Assembly (NCBI GenBank): GCA_046052065.1
Contig: JBJOND010000062.1
Location: forward strand, 1 to 18,425
Direction of reading: 5' to 3'
DNA: 18,425 nucleotides
Origin: CAINEC01 sp046052065
Lineage (GTDB): Bacteria > Bacteroidota > Bacteroidia > AKYH767-A > OLB10
The first letter of the stretch is position 1. Each line of letters opens with the position of its first letter. The position numbers and the translations under genes are program-made. This document shows, piece by piece, positions 6,873 to 14,397 of this stretch. A model generated the notes under the pieces. That model saw only the letters and a list, made by a program, of their open reading frames with translations, had not been told where the DNA came from and searched no databases.

Positions 6873-9161
6873 ATGTCTGATAACGAAAAAAACGATCAGC
6901 TTTTTATTGAAAAATTTAAAGAGGCGATGTTGGTTATTTATAAGCAGAATCCTGGTAAGTGGTATAACTACAAACAGGTTTTTCGAAGAGTATACCAAGA
7001 TCCACTTAATGAGGAGTTAAATAAATACTTAGATAATTACTCTGAAAAAGAACTAAAGTATTTATCGATTGATGTGTTAGAGGGTTTAGCAGAAGAGGGC
7101 GTGTTGGAAGATGGAATGAAAGGTAAATTCCGAATTCTACCAACTAAACGTTACGTATATGGGAAGTTAGAATTTAATTATCAGGGATCGGCTTTTGTTT
7201 TTGATATTGAAAATAACCTTCCTGTATTTTTAGTAAAAAATAATACGCTTAATGCACTTAGGGGTGATACAATAAAAGTGTCTGCTTATCCGTCTTACTC
7301 ACCAGATAAATCAGAAGGAGAGTTAATAGAAGTGATAGAAAGAAATAAAAAAGAATTTTCAGGAAGGATTCAAATAAGTGAGAAGTTTGCGTTTTTAAGT
7401 AGCGATAATAATAAGTACGGCATTGATATTTTTATTCCGTTGAATAAATTAAACGGGGCAAAAAACGGACAAAAAGCAGTTGCGAAAATTACGCGTTGGG
7501 AAATAGAAGACAAAAATCCGATAGGAGAGATCACAAAAGTACTAGGTGACGCAGGGGAAAATAATACCGAGATGAACGCGCTCTTAGTAGAGTATGGGTT
7601 TCCATTATCTTTTCCTGCGGAAGTAGAAGCGGAAGCCGATCAGATTAAAGAAGAGATTACCGCAAGTGAAATCAAGAAACGAAAAGATTATCGAGGCATT
7701 ACTACTTTTACCATCGACCCTGTTGATGCAAAAGATTTTGATGATGCACTATCGATACAGTTTTTACCGAATGGAAATTATGAAATAGGAATTCACATTG
7801 CCGATGTATCGCATTATGTGAAAGAAGGAAGCGCGCTCGAAGAAGAGGCTTATTTCAGAGCAACATCTGTTTATCTTGTTGATAGAGTAATACCAATGTT
7901 GCCAGAAAAATTAAGCAACAAGGTTTGTTCACTACGACCAGGAGAAGACAAATTATGTTATGCAGCTATATTTGAAATTGATAAAGACGCGAAAGTAATT
8001 TCGGAGTGGTTTGGAAGAACAATCATACATTCTGACAGACGATTTACATACGAAGAAGCACAACAAGTAATTGAAACAGGAGAAGGAGATTTAAAAGAAG
8101 AAATTTTAGTGATGCAAGCACTTGCGCAAAAAATGCGACAAGAACGTTTTAGTCATGGAGCAATTACCTTTGATAAAGTTGAAGTTAAATTTAAGCTCGA
8201 CGAAAAAGGGATGCCTGTTGATGTTTATCTGAAAGAAAACAAAGACAGCAATAAATTAATTGAAGAGTTTATGTTGCTTGCGAATAAAAAAGTAGCGGCG
8301 TTTGTAGGACAAAAATTATCCGAAGAAAAAGGACACGAACAAACATTTGTCTATCGTATACATGATAAGCCTGTTCCTGAGAAGCTTGAAAACTTCTCCT
8401 TCTTCGCTGCGAAATTCGGACATAAAATAAAAATCAATTCAGAGAAAGCGGTTGCACAATCGTTAAATCAATTGATGAAGGACATTAAAGGTAAGCGCGA
8501 AGAAAATGTGTTAGAGCAATTGGCAATACGTACAATGGCTAAAGCGGTTTATACTACACAGAATATTGGTCACTACGGATTAGCATTTGATTTTTATACG
8601 CACTTTACTTCTCCTATCAGACGTTATCCAGATGTGATGGTACATCGATTATTAACGCACTATTTGAATAATGGGAAATCTGTAGAAAGAGAAGGATTAG
8701 AAGAGCGATGCAAGCATAGCACCGATATGGAGATTAAGGCATCGGAGGCAGAACGTTCATCGGTGAAGTTTAAACAAGCACAGTATTTAATGGGTCGTGA
8801 GGGAGAGGTGTTTGACGGAATGATTTCGGGTGTTACCGAATGGGGGCTTTATGTGGAGCTAGTAGATAGTAAATGTGAAGGATTGATACGTGTACGTGAT
8901 TTGAAAGATGATTTCTACGATTTAGATGAAGCAAACTATTGCTTAGTAGGAAGAAGAACAAACAAGCGTTTTCAGCTAGGCGACCCCGTTAGAGTTAAGT
9001 TAAAGTCGGCCGATTTATTAAAAAAGCAAATTGACTTTATGATGTGGGATTTTTCTAGTAGCGAAGGGGCTGAGGTTAAAGAAAGACGAATCAGCAAAAA
9101 GAAAGATAAGCCTCGCGGATTTGCAAAGCCTGTTACAAAGAAAGGAAAGAGAAGAAGGTAG
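6873..9161 (+). CDS. rnr: Ribonuclease R (RNB-family 3'-5' exoribonuclease)
   Basis: A 762-residue protein with the RNase R layout. It has an N-terminal helix-turn-helix-like segment (residues ~12-90), two cold-shock/OB domains (~95-225), the RNB catalytic domain (~265-590), an S1 domain (~635-710), and a short Lys/Arg-rich tail (KKKDKPRGFAKPVTKKGKRRR). The RNB motif DPVDAKDFDDA gives the metal-binding aspartates Asp282, Asp288, Asp290 and Asp291. HYGLAFDFYTHFTSPIRRYPD near the end of the RNB domain is the conserved substrate-channel motif. The enzyme degrades structured RNA processively. The basic tail fits RNA or ribosome binding in RNase R rather than RNase II. It is the last gene of the gltX-glnS-folB-rnr run. 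Confidence 0.97.
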   Translation: MSDNEKNDQLFIEKFKEAMLVIYKQNPGKWYNYKQVFRRVYQDPLNEELNKYLDNYSEKELKYLSIDVLEGLAEEGVLEDGMKGKFRILPTKRYVYGKLEFNYQGSAFVFDIENNLPVFLVKNNTLNALRGDTIKVSAYPSYSPDKSEGELIEVIERNKKEFSGRIQISEKFAFLSSDNNKYGIDIFIPLNKLNGAKNGQKAVAKITRWEIEDKNPIGEITKVLGDAGENNTEMNALLVEYGFPLSFPAEVEAEADQIKEEITASEIKKRKDYRGITTFTIDPVDAKDFDDALSIQFLPNGNYEIGIHIADVSHYVKEGSALEEEAYFRATSVYLVDRVIPMLPEKLSNKVCSLRPGEDKLCYAAIFEIDKDAKVISEWFGRTIIHSDRRFTYEEAQQVIETGEGDLKEEILVMQALAQKMRQERFSHGAITFDKVEVKFKLDEKGMPVDVYLKENKDSNKLIEEFMLLANKKVAAFVGQKLSEEKGHEQTFVYRIHDKPVPEKLENFSFFAAKFGHKIKINSEKAVAQSLNQLMKDIKGKREENVLEQLAIRTMAKAVYTTQNIGHYGLAFDFYTHFTSPIRRYPDVMVHRLLTHYLNNGKSVEREGLEERCKHSTDMEIKASEAERSSVKFKQAQYLMGREGEVFDGMISGVTEWGLYVELVDSKCEGLIRVRDLKDDFYDLDEANYCLVGRRTNKRFQLGDPVRVKLKSADLLKKQIDFMMWDFSSSEGAEVKERRISKKKDKPRGFAKPVTKKGKRRR

Positions 9162-9186
9162 TTAAAAGCACAAAAGGATAATTAGG

Positions 9187-9194
9187 CATCTTTG
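9187..9194 (+). promoter_or_regulatory. Possible weak promoter before dgt
   Basis: CATCTTTG matches the TAnnTTTG consensus except at the first base and lies 17 bases before the dgt ATG, in the 50-base gap after rnr. It may allow separate expression of dgt, but read-through from the operon is equally possible. Confidence 0.35.
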
Positions 9195-9211
9195 AGGTTA
9201 ATTAAACAGCA

Positions 9212-10573
9212 ATGAACTTAAATCAATTATACTCTACACAGCGCCCTGGAAAGCCAAGTGTGAATGCAGATATTCGAACAGAATACCAACGTGATTTTGA
9301 TCGATTAATCTTTTCAGGACCTTTTCGTCGATTGCAAAATAAAACGCAGGTGTTTCCTTTACCAGGATCTACGTTAGTGCATAACCGTTTGACACATTCG
9401 TTGGAAGTAGCTTCGATAGGTCGTTCATTAGGAAAAATTATAGGAAGGATGTTGGTGCAGCAGTTTAATGCAGAGCTAACAGAAGAGGCGAAGGAATTTT
9501 ATAGTAATCATTTATCGGAAGTTATTGCTGCTGCTTGTTTGGCGCACGATATTGGAAATCCTGCATTCGGACATTCAGGAGAGAAAGCAATTTCTCATTT
9601 CTTTTTGAATGGTGGTGTTGACAAGAATTTATTTTCAGATGCAGAATGGAAAGACCTGACTAACTTCGAAGGAAATGCGAATGCATTGCGATTATTAACG
9701 CATCAGTTTAATGGTCGTTTGCCGGGAGGGTATCGATTAACCTATACAACGTTAGCGACTATCCTAAAATATCCATGTGAATCATTAGGTAGCGATAAGA
9801 AAAAACTACACTTAAAGAAATACGGATTTTTTCAAACGGAAAAAGAATTGTTTTTAAAAATTGTGAAGGAGTTTGGTTTGGAGCAAGAGAGTGAAAATCC
9901 GTTGCAGTACTGTCGACATCCGTTTGTGTATTTATTAGAAGCTGCGGATGATATTGCGTATCGTATTATCGATTTTGAAGATGCGGCGCGATTAGGAATT
10001 ATTACTGTTGATTTAATGCGCGATAAAGTGTTAAAGCTATTAACCGAACTAAATAGAGATAATATAAACGAGGTAGAAGAAACGCTGAATATGATTGGCG
10101 ACGAAAACGAGAAGCTATCTTATTTACGAAGCAGAGCAATCAATACACTTACTTTTTCGGCTGCAGATGTTTTCATGCAAAGACTTGATTTAATTTTAAA
10201 TGGAAAGTATGAATCAACATTGGTTGATGAATTACAACTACGTAGTGATGCATTAAAGGAGATTGAAAAAATATCTATTCAAAAAATTTATAATCATCCA
10301 ACAGTTGTCGAAATCGAATTAGCGGGATACAATGTGATGAAAGAATTATTAAGCACATGGATTCCAGCTGCGATAAAAACAAAAGCAGAAAGAACAGCGC
10401 CCGAAAGCAAGGTCATGCAATTAATACCAGAACAATTTGGTCCTTTTGAAGAAAGCGATTCTCCGTATTCAAAGGTGATGCGCATTTTAGATGTTGTATC
10501 AGGCATGACGGATTTATATGCTACGGAGTTGTATAGGAAGATTAAGGGGATTGATATTGGGAAACATAAATAA
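9212..10573 (+). CDS. dgt: dGTPase-like dNTP triphosphohydrolase (HD domain)
   Basis: A 453-residue protein that hydrolyses dGTP, or in related enzymes other dNTPs, to the nucleoside and triphosphate. The N-terminal RRLQNKTQVFPL (39-50) is the conserved nucleotide-site motif. The HD metal centre is made of His62 (NRLTHSLEV), His112-Asp113 (AHDIGNPAFGHSGE) and an Asp at 246-247 (EAADDIAYRI). Length and motif order fit the type 1/2 dGTPase-like family, so the exact substrate preference is uncertain. The gene follows rnr by 50 bases on the same strand. A tandem TTTGNNAA array begins directly after its stop codon. dGTPases can restrict phage in some bacteria, but nothing around it suggests a defence context; a role in dNTP pool balance is the simpler view. 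Confidence 0.93.
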   Translation: MNLNQLYSTQRPGKPSVNADIRTEYQRDFDRLIFSGPFRRLQNKTQVFPLPGSTLVHNRLTHSLEVASIGRSLGKIIGRMLVQQFNAELTEEAKEFYSNHLSEVIAAACLAHDIGNPAFGHSGEKAISHFFLNGGVDKNLFSDAEWKDLTNFEGNANALRLLTHQFNGRLPGGYRLTYTTLATILKYPCESLGSDKKKLHLKKYGFFQTEKELFLKIVKEFGLEQESENPLQYCRHPFVYLLEAADDIAYRIIDFEDAARLGIITVDLMRDKVLKLLTELNRDNINEVEETLNMIGDENEKLSYLRSRAINTLTFSAADVFMQRLDLILNGKYESTLVDELQLRSDALKEIEKISIQKIYNHPTVVEIELAGYNVMKELLSTWIPAAIKTKAERTAPESKVMQLIPEQFGPFEESDSPYSKVMRILDVVSGMTDLYATELYRKIKGIDIGKHK

Positions 10574-10605
10574 TGTGCTAATTTGAAAATTTGCCAATTT
10601 GAAAA
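10574..10605. repeat. Array of TTTGNNAA octamers after dgt
   Basis: Four consecutive 8-base units follow the dgt stop: TGTGCTAA, TTTGAAAA, TTTGCCAA, TTTGAAAA. They start on the base after the stop. A similar array with an 18-base exact match (10573-10590 and 14351-14368) follows oxyR, so this is a dispersed repeat. Confidence 0.75.
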
Positions 10606-10852
10606 TGAAGGTTTTTATCAATGTCAATTTTGAAGCCTCGCTTTTTAGTGAAATTTCATGACGGTTTATGGAGGTAATTCGATTTTAAAAATAGCTAGTG
10701 AGTTAATGTGATAATATTTTTCCCAATGCCTTAGGATTGAAAATGGATAGTGTCGGTCGCTGAGGCTCTCGAAGCGTAGATATCGAAAACCGGCCTCGGA
10801 AACAAGAAAAAATATTTTATTCGTTTATCAATAATTAATTATTGAATCAAGA
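10606..10852. other. Intergenic region between convergent dgt and the small gene
   Basis: About 250 bases without a convincing reading frame. It contains a 10-bp palindrome TGAAATTTCA (10649-10658) and, at 10754-10800, a GC-rich hairpin element described separately. A/T runs AATATTTTT (near 10703) and AAAAATATT (near 10806) are inverted relative to each other and roughly bracket that element. No T-tailed terminator for dgt is evident. Confidence 0.5.
10754..10800. repeat. REP-like GC-rich hairpin
   Basis: GGTCGCTGAGGCTCTCGAAG resembles the very common intergenic motif GGTCGCTGAGCCTGTCGAAG seen in many bacterial genomes. It can fold as CGCT-GAG / CTC-GA-AGCG (10758-10776) with a two-base GA bulge. 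The arms CGGT (10754-10757) and ACCG (10789-10792) add an outer stem, and GAGGC (10762-10766) can pair with GCCTC at about 10794-10798. G+C content contrasts with its surroundings. The motif match is from memory and is not exact. Confidence 0.5.
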
Positions 10853-11032
10853 TTACATTAACCCTTCGAAACCTTTCAACTCTTCATAAGTTTCTTTTAT
10901 TGATTCACCTCGTTCTGCCGCCTCTCTAAGAGTAGGTCTCCAGTGTTGCGGGTAGCTCATCAACTCTTTTATTTGTTCTGCTGTTAATTCTTTCTTTTGA
11001 TTATCGTCTTTTTCTTCTTCCTCTTCTTTCAT
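10853..11032 (-). CDS. Small acidic protein of unknown function (59 aa)
   Basis: A 59-codon frame from ATG at 11032 to TAA at 10853-10855. The protein is highly charged: a start of MKEEEEEKDDNQKKE, then a likely helix TAEQIKELMSYPQHW, then RPTLREAAERG and a Glu/Lys-rich end finishing FEGLM. No Cys, no membrane segment and no signal peptide. I do not recognise a family. Support for a real gene comes from a TAnnTTTG promoter element 20 bases upstream of the ATG, a strong terminator that insulates it from katG, and codon use like the neighbours. It is convergent with dgt. It is probably a soluble cytoplasmic protein, perhaps binding a partner through the HW-RPT segment. Confidence 0.65.
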   Translation of the reverse strand: MKEEEEEKDDNQKKELTAEQIKELMSYPQHWRPTLREAAERGESIKETYEELKGFEGLM

Positions 11033-11052
11033 ATTATGCTATGTATATACTC

Positions 11053-11060
11053 CAAATATA
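11053..11060 (-). promoter_or_regulatory. TAnnTTTG promoter for the small acidic protein gene
   Basis: The minus strand reads TATATTTG, an exact -7 match, 20 bases before the ATG at 11032 and just beyond the katG terminator. The space where a -33 box would lie is occupied by the terminator hairpin. Confidence 0.5.
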
Positions 11061-11066
11061 AAAAAC

Positions 11067-11099
11067 AAAAAGTCCGGATGATTTTCATCCGGACTTTTT
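11067..11099 (-). terminator. Rho-independent terminator of katG
   Basis: A perfect 15-bp stem, 11067-11081 pairing with 11085-11099, closes on a 3-base loop. Its core GTCCGGATGA/TCATCCGGAC is GC-rich and flanked by A-run and T-run. On the minus strand it begins 19 bases after the katG stop and ends in a T-rich tract. It is symmetrical and could also stop plus-strand transcripts. Confidence 0.92.
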
Positions 11100-11117
11100 A
11101 AACACACACTAATCTAA

Positions 11118-13298
11118 CTAAACTATATCGAATCTATCTGAGTTCATTATTTTTGTCCATGCAGCGATAAAGTCTTTTACAAACTTGTCTTTTGCATCGT
11201 TGCAAGCATATACTTCAGCCAATGCTCGTAGCTCTGAATTAGATCCGAAAATTAAATCTGCGCGACTTGCTTTCCACTTAATAGCTCCCGTTTTACGATC
11301 GCGACCATCGAAGATTTCTTTAGTATCATCAGAAGCAAACCAAGCACAATCCATACTTAATAAGTTTACGAAGAAATCGTTTGTTAATTGTCCAGGAGTA
11401 TTCGTAAACACACCAACGTTAGAGTTATTATAGTTGGTATTTAAAACACGCATGCCACCAACAAGCACTGTCATTTCGGGAGCTGTAAGGTTTAATAATT
11501 GTGCTTTGTCAACTAATAATTCTTCTGTCGACATTGTAAACTTCGTTTTCAGATAATTTCTGAATCCGTCTGCCATCGGCTCTAATACCGCCATTGAATC
11601 AACATCTGTATGCTCTTGAGTTGCATCCATTCTTCCAGCTGTGAAAGGAACTTCTACATGGTGACCAGCAGCTTTCGCAGCAGTTTCAATTCCAACAGAA
11701 CCTGCTAATACGATTAAGTCAGCAAGAGAAATTTTCTTATCACCTTTTGCATTGAAATTATTTTGAATAGTTTCTAATGCAGCTAATACCTTGTTTAATT
11801 GAACAGGGTTGTTTACTTCCCAGTTACGCATTGGCATTAAACGGATACGCGAACCGTTAGCACCACCACGCTTGTCAGTACCACGGAAGGTAGAAGCTGA
11901 AGCCCATGCAGTAGAAACCATTTCGCTAACCGATAATCCAGAAGCGGTAATTGCAGCTTTTAATTCTTTGATATCGTTGCTATCAACTAACGGATGATTA
12001 ACAGCAGGAATTGGATCTTGCCAGATTAATTCTTCAGCTGGAACTTCTTTACCTAGATATAAAGCACGAGGACCCATGTCACGATGTGTTAACTTGAACC
12101 AAGCACGAGCGAATGCATCCGCAAACTGGTCAGGGTTCTCATAAAAGCGACGAGAGATTTTTTCGTAAGCAGGATCAAAACGCAATGACAAGTCTGTAGT
12201 TAACATTGTTGGCAATTGCTTTTTGTTTGCATCAAACGCATCTGGAATAATTGCCTCTGCATTTTTAGCTACCCACTGATGAGCTCCTGCAGGACTCTTT
12301 GTTAATTCCCACTCGTAAGAGAATAAATTCTCGAAATAATTATTTGTCCATTTTGTTGGCTCGTTTGTCCATGTTACTTCTAATCCACTAGTAATTGTAT
12401 CAGGACCTTTACCACTCTTGTGAGAGCTTATCCAACCAAATCCTTGATGCTCGATACTTGCAGCTTCTGGTTCAACACCTACTAATGCTGCATCACCAGC
12501 GCCATGTGTTTTACCGAATGTATGTCCACCTGCGATTAGCGCAACAGTCTCTTCGTCATTCATTGCCATACGGCCAAATGTTTCACGAATATCGATAGCC
12601 GCTGCTAACGGATCAGGGTTACCGTTAGGGCCTTCTGGGTTAACATAAATTAATCCCATCTGAACCGCTGCTAAAGGTTTTTCTAAATTTCTATCCGCAG
12701 TATATCGCTTATCTCCCTTCCATTCGTGCTCGATTCCCCAATAAACATCTTGTTCTGGCTCCCATACATCTTCTCTACCGCCAGCGAAACCAAATGTTTT
12801 GAATCCCATCGACTCTAACGCAACATTACCTGTTAGCACCATTAAATCGGCCCACGAAAGTTTGTTACCATATTTTTGTTTGATAGGCCATAATAAACGG
12901 CGAGCTTTATCTAAGTTTCCGTTATCAGGCCAGCTGTTTAATGGGGCAAAACGCAATTGACCAGCACCTGCACCACCACGACCATCGCCTGTACGATAAG
13001 TACCTGCGCTATGCCAAGCCATACGAATAAAGAAAGGACCATAATGTCCGAAATCTGCTGGCCACCACTCTTGTGAGTCGGTCATTACAGCTGTTATATC
13101 TTTTTTTACTGCATCTAAATCCAACGACTTAAACGCTTCTGCGTAGTTAAAGTCTTTATCCATTGGATTAGACAATGATGATTTTTGGCGAAGCGTGTTT
13201 AGCTTTAAGCCATTAGGCCACCAATCGTTGTTTGTTGTCCCTGCTGATCCTACATGACCAGTACCATGATTAAAAGGACATTTTCCTGTTGATTCCAT
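11118..13298 (-). CDS. katG: Catalase-peroxidase KatG
   Basis: A 726-residue bifunctional haem enzyme that removes hydrogen peroxide (catalase) and oxidises donors (peroxidase). The distal site RMAWHSAGTYR gives Arg92, Trp95 and His96. Tyr218 (LIYVNPEGPNG) and Met244 (ETFGRMAMND) complete, with Trp95, the Met-Tyr-Trp crosslink needed for catalase activity. His259 (AGGHTFGKTHG) is the proximal haem ligand. The C-terminal half (from about residue 430) is the duplicated non-haem domain usual for KatG. Length is normal, and no signal peptide is present, so it is cytoplasmic. All key residues are intact. It is divergent from an OxyR-type regulator and followed by a strong terminator, so it is monocistronic and probably peroxide-induced. 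Confidence 0.99.
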   Translation of the reverse strand: MESTGKCPFNHGTGHVGSAGTTNNDWWPNGLKLNTLRQKSSLSNPMDKDFNYAEAFKSLDLDAVKKDITAVMTDSQEWWPADFGHYGPFFIRMAWHSAGTYRTGDGRGGAGAGQLRFAPLNSWPDNGNLDKARRLLWPIKQKYGNKLSWADLMVLTGNVALESMGFKTFGFAGGREDVWEPEQDVYWGIEHEWKGDKRYTADRNLEKPLAAVQMGLIYVNPEGPNGNPDPLAAAIDIRETFGRMAMNDEETVALIAGGHTFGKTHGAGDAALVGVEPEAASIEHQGFGWISSHKSGKGPDTITSGLEVTWTNEPTKWTNNYFENLFSYEWELTKSPAGAHQWVAKNAEAIIPDAFDANKKQLPTMLTTDLSLRFDPAYEKISRRFYENPDQFADAFARAWFKLTHRDMGPRALYLGKEVPAEELIWQDPIPAVNHPLVDSNDIKELKAAITASGLSVSEMVSTAWASASTFRGTDKRGGANGSRIRLMPMRNWEVNNPVQLNKVLAALETIQNNFNAKGDKKISLADLIVLAGSVGIETAAKAAGHHVEVPFTAGRMDATQEHTDVDSMAVLEPMADGFRNYLKTKFTMSTEELLVDKAQLLNLTAPEMTVLVGGMRVLNTNYNNSNVGVFTNTPGQLTNDFFVNLLSMDCAWFASDDTKEIFDGRDRKTGAIKWKASRADLIFGSNSELRALAEVYACNDAKDKFVKDFIAAWTKIMNSDRFDIV

Positions 13299-13323
13299 AA
13301 TCTAAAAATTAGTGTATTGAGTG

Positions 13324-13353
13324 TTTGAAATGCAAAATTAGTGTTTATTTTTG
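13324..13353 (+). promoter_or_regulatory. oxyR promoter
   Basis: TTTG at 13324-13327, an 18-base spacer and TATTTTTG at 13346-13353 together match the Bacteroidota TTTG / TAnnTTTG promoter. This leaves a leader of about 40 bases before the oxyR ATG. It overlaps the divergent katG promoter, so the two compete for the same DNA. Confidence 0.6.
13333..13340 (-). promoter_or_regulatory. katG promoter, -7 element
   Basis: The minus strand reads TAATTTTG, a perfect TAnnTTTG match, 34 bases before the katG ATG. No TTTG -33 box is seen at the right distance (TTTC at 13361-13364 is nearest), consistent with a promoter that needs an activator. Confidence 0.6.
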
Positions 13354-13363
13354 TTTGATAGAA

Positions 13364-13389
13364 ATGATATTTTAGATGATAATATTCAT
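13364..13389. promoter_or_regulatory. Candidate OxyR-binding dyad
   Basis: ATGATATT (13364-13371) and AATATTCAT (13381-13389) form an imperfect dyad with one extra base. It lies upstream of the katG -7 element, where a LysR activator would bind, and inside the oxyR leader, where binding could also autoregulate. The well-known ATAG-N7-CTAT OxyR pattern is not clearly repeated here, so the assignment is tentative. Confidence 0.35.
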
Positions 13390-13396
13390 AAAATAG

Positions 13397-14332
13397 ATGA
13401 ACATACAACAGTTTACTTATATCCTTGCCGTTGCTCAGCATAAACATTTTGAAATTGCGGCAGAGAAGTGTTTTATCTCTCAAAGTACGTTGAGTACGAT
13501 GATTTCGAAGTTTGAGGAGGAAATAGGTTTAAAAATATTTGATAGAAAGAAAAAACCAGTTCAAGTAACAGCAGAAGGCGCCTTGCTGATTGAAAAGCTG
13601 AGAGAGATAACGAATCAGATTGGACAATTAAAAGAGTTGGTGAAAGAAGTGAAGGGAGAGATAAAAGGGCGGGTTTCTATTTCCGTCATTCCAACAGTGT
13701 CGCCATATTTGTTACCGCTTTTTTTGCAGGATTTTGCAAAGAAGCACCCACTTTTAAAACTAGAAGTACGTGAACAAACAACAGAAGAAATTATTCGTCA
13801 GTTGAAATCACGCGACTTAGACATTGGAATTGTTTCAACTCCGTTGGATGATTCCTTATTAGTCGAGAAGGAATTGTACCGCGAGCCCTTTGTGTTGTAC
13901 GATAAACAATCGACCACTAAAAAAAGTGTTTCTGTAAAAACGATTGATACGAGTAATTTATGGTTGTTAGAAGAAGGTCATTGTATGCGGACGCAGGCAT
14001 TGCAGATATGTAGTGTAAAAAAATCACAGCCTTCGCGTATTGAAAACATCGATTTCAAAGCTGGATCCATTGATAGCTTAATACGATTTGTGAATGCGAA
14101 TAATGCTTCGACTTTACTACCCTATTTAGCAACAGTTCATTTACCTACACGGGAAGCAAAACATATCCGTACCTTTATAACGCCGGTGCCTGTCCGAACA
14201 ATTGGATTAGTTGTCCACCGACATTTTGTAAAGAACAAAGTGCTCGAGTTACTAAAGCAAGAAATAGAAGAGAAGATCAAGCAAGCGTTGCCAAAAGCGA
14301 TGATGAAGGGGGAGGTGGTGAAGCCAGTTTGA
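13397..14332 (+). CDS. oxyR: LysR-family peroxide sensor OxyR
   Basis: A 311-residue LysR-type regulator. Residues 1-60 form the winged helix-turn-helix (MNIQQFTYILAVAQHKHFEI, then SQSTLSTMISKFEEEIG), and ~90-300 the two-lobed effector domain. The peroxide-sensing pair is present: GHCMRTQALQIC gives Cys196 and Cys205, with the same nine-residue spacing as Cys199 and Cys208 of Escherichia coli OxyR, and the flanking GHC-x-R-x-QA is conserved. Hydrogen peroxide would oxidise the pair to a disulfide and switch the tetramer to the activating form. Divergence from katG across a 98-base gap with overlapping promoters is the expected arrangement. Two cysteine neighbours and the intact DNA-binding domain make OxyR much more likely than another LysR regulator. 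A repeat array overlaps its stop codon. Confidence 0.94.
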   Translation: MNIQQFTYILAVAQHKHFEIAAEKCFISQSTLSTMISKFEEEIGLKIFDRKKKPVQVTAEGALLIEKLREITNQIGQLKELVKEVKGEIKGRVSISVIPTVSPYLLPLFLQDFAKKHPLLKLEVREQTTEEIIRQLKSRDLDIGIVSTPLDDSLLVEKELYREPFVLYDKQSTTKKSVSVKTIDTSNLWLLEEGHCMRTQALQICSVKKSQPSRIENIDFKAGSIDSLIRFVNANNASTLLPYLATVHLPTREAKHIRTFITPVPVRTIGLVVHRHFVKNKVLELLKQEIEEKIKQALPKAMMKGEVVKPV

Positions 14333-14375
14333 TAATTTGCTAATTTGACGATGTGCTAATTTGAAAATATTAAAT
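14328..14375. repeat. Array of TTTGNNAA octamers overlapping the oxyR stop
   Basis: Six 8-base steps run TTTGATAA, TTTGCTAA, TTTGACGA, TGTGCTAA, TTTGAAAA, TATTAAAT (the last degenerate). The first unit contains the oxyR TGA stop at 14330-14332. It shares an 18-base exact segment with the array after dgt. Confidence 0.75.
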
Positions 14376-14397
14376 TGGGTGTTGAACGAATCAATAG

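Noticed and set aside
9212..10573. dGTPase as an anti-phage defence gene
   Set aside because: Some dGTPases do restrict phage, but the gene sits in a housekeeping run with no defence or mobile genes around it.
12395..12598. Plus-strand frames antisense to katG (also 11185-11433 and 11809-11997)
   Set aside because: They are shadows of a strongly conserved gene on the minus strand, have no promoter or family likeness, and their composition follows the katG codons.
13358..13396. Classical OxyR operator ATAG-N7-CTAT-N7-ATAG-N7-CTAT
   Set aside because: Only the first ATAG matches in register; the remaining quartets do not.
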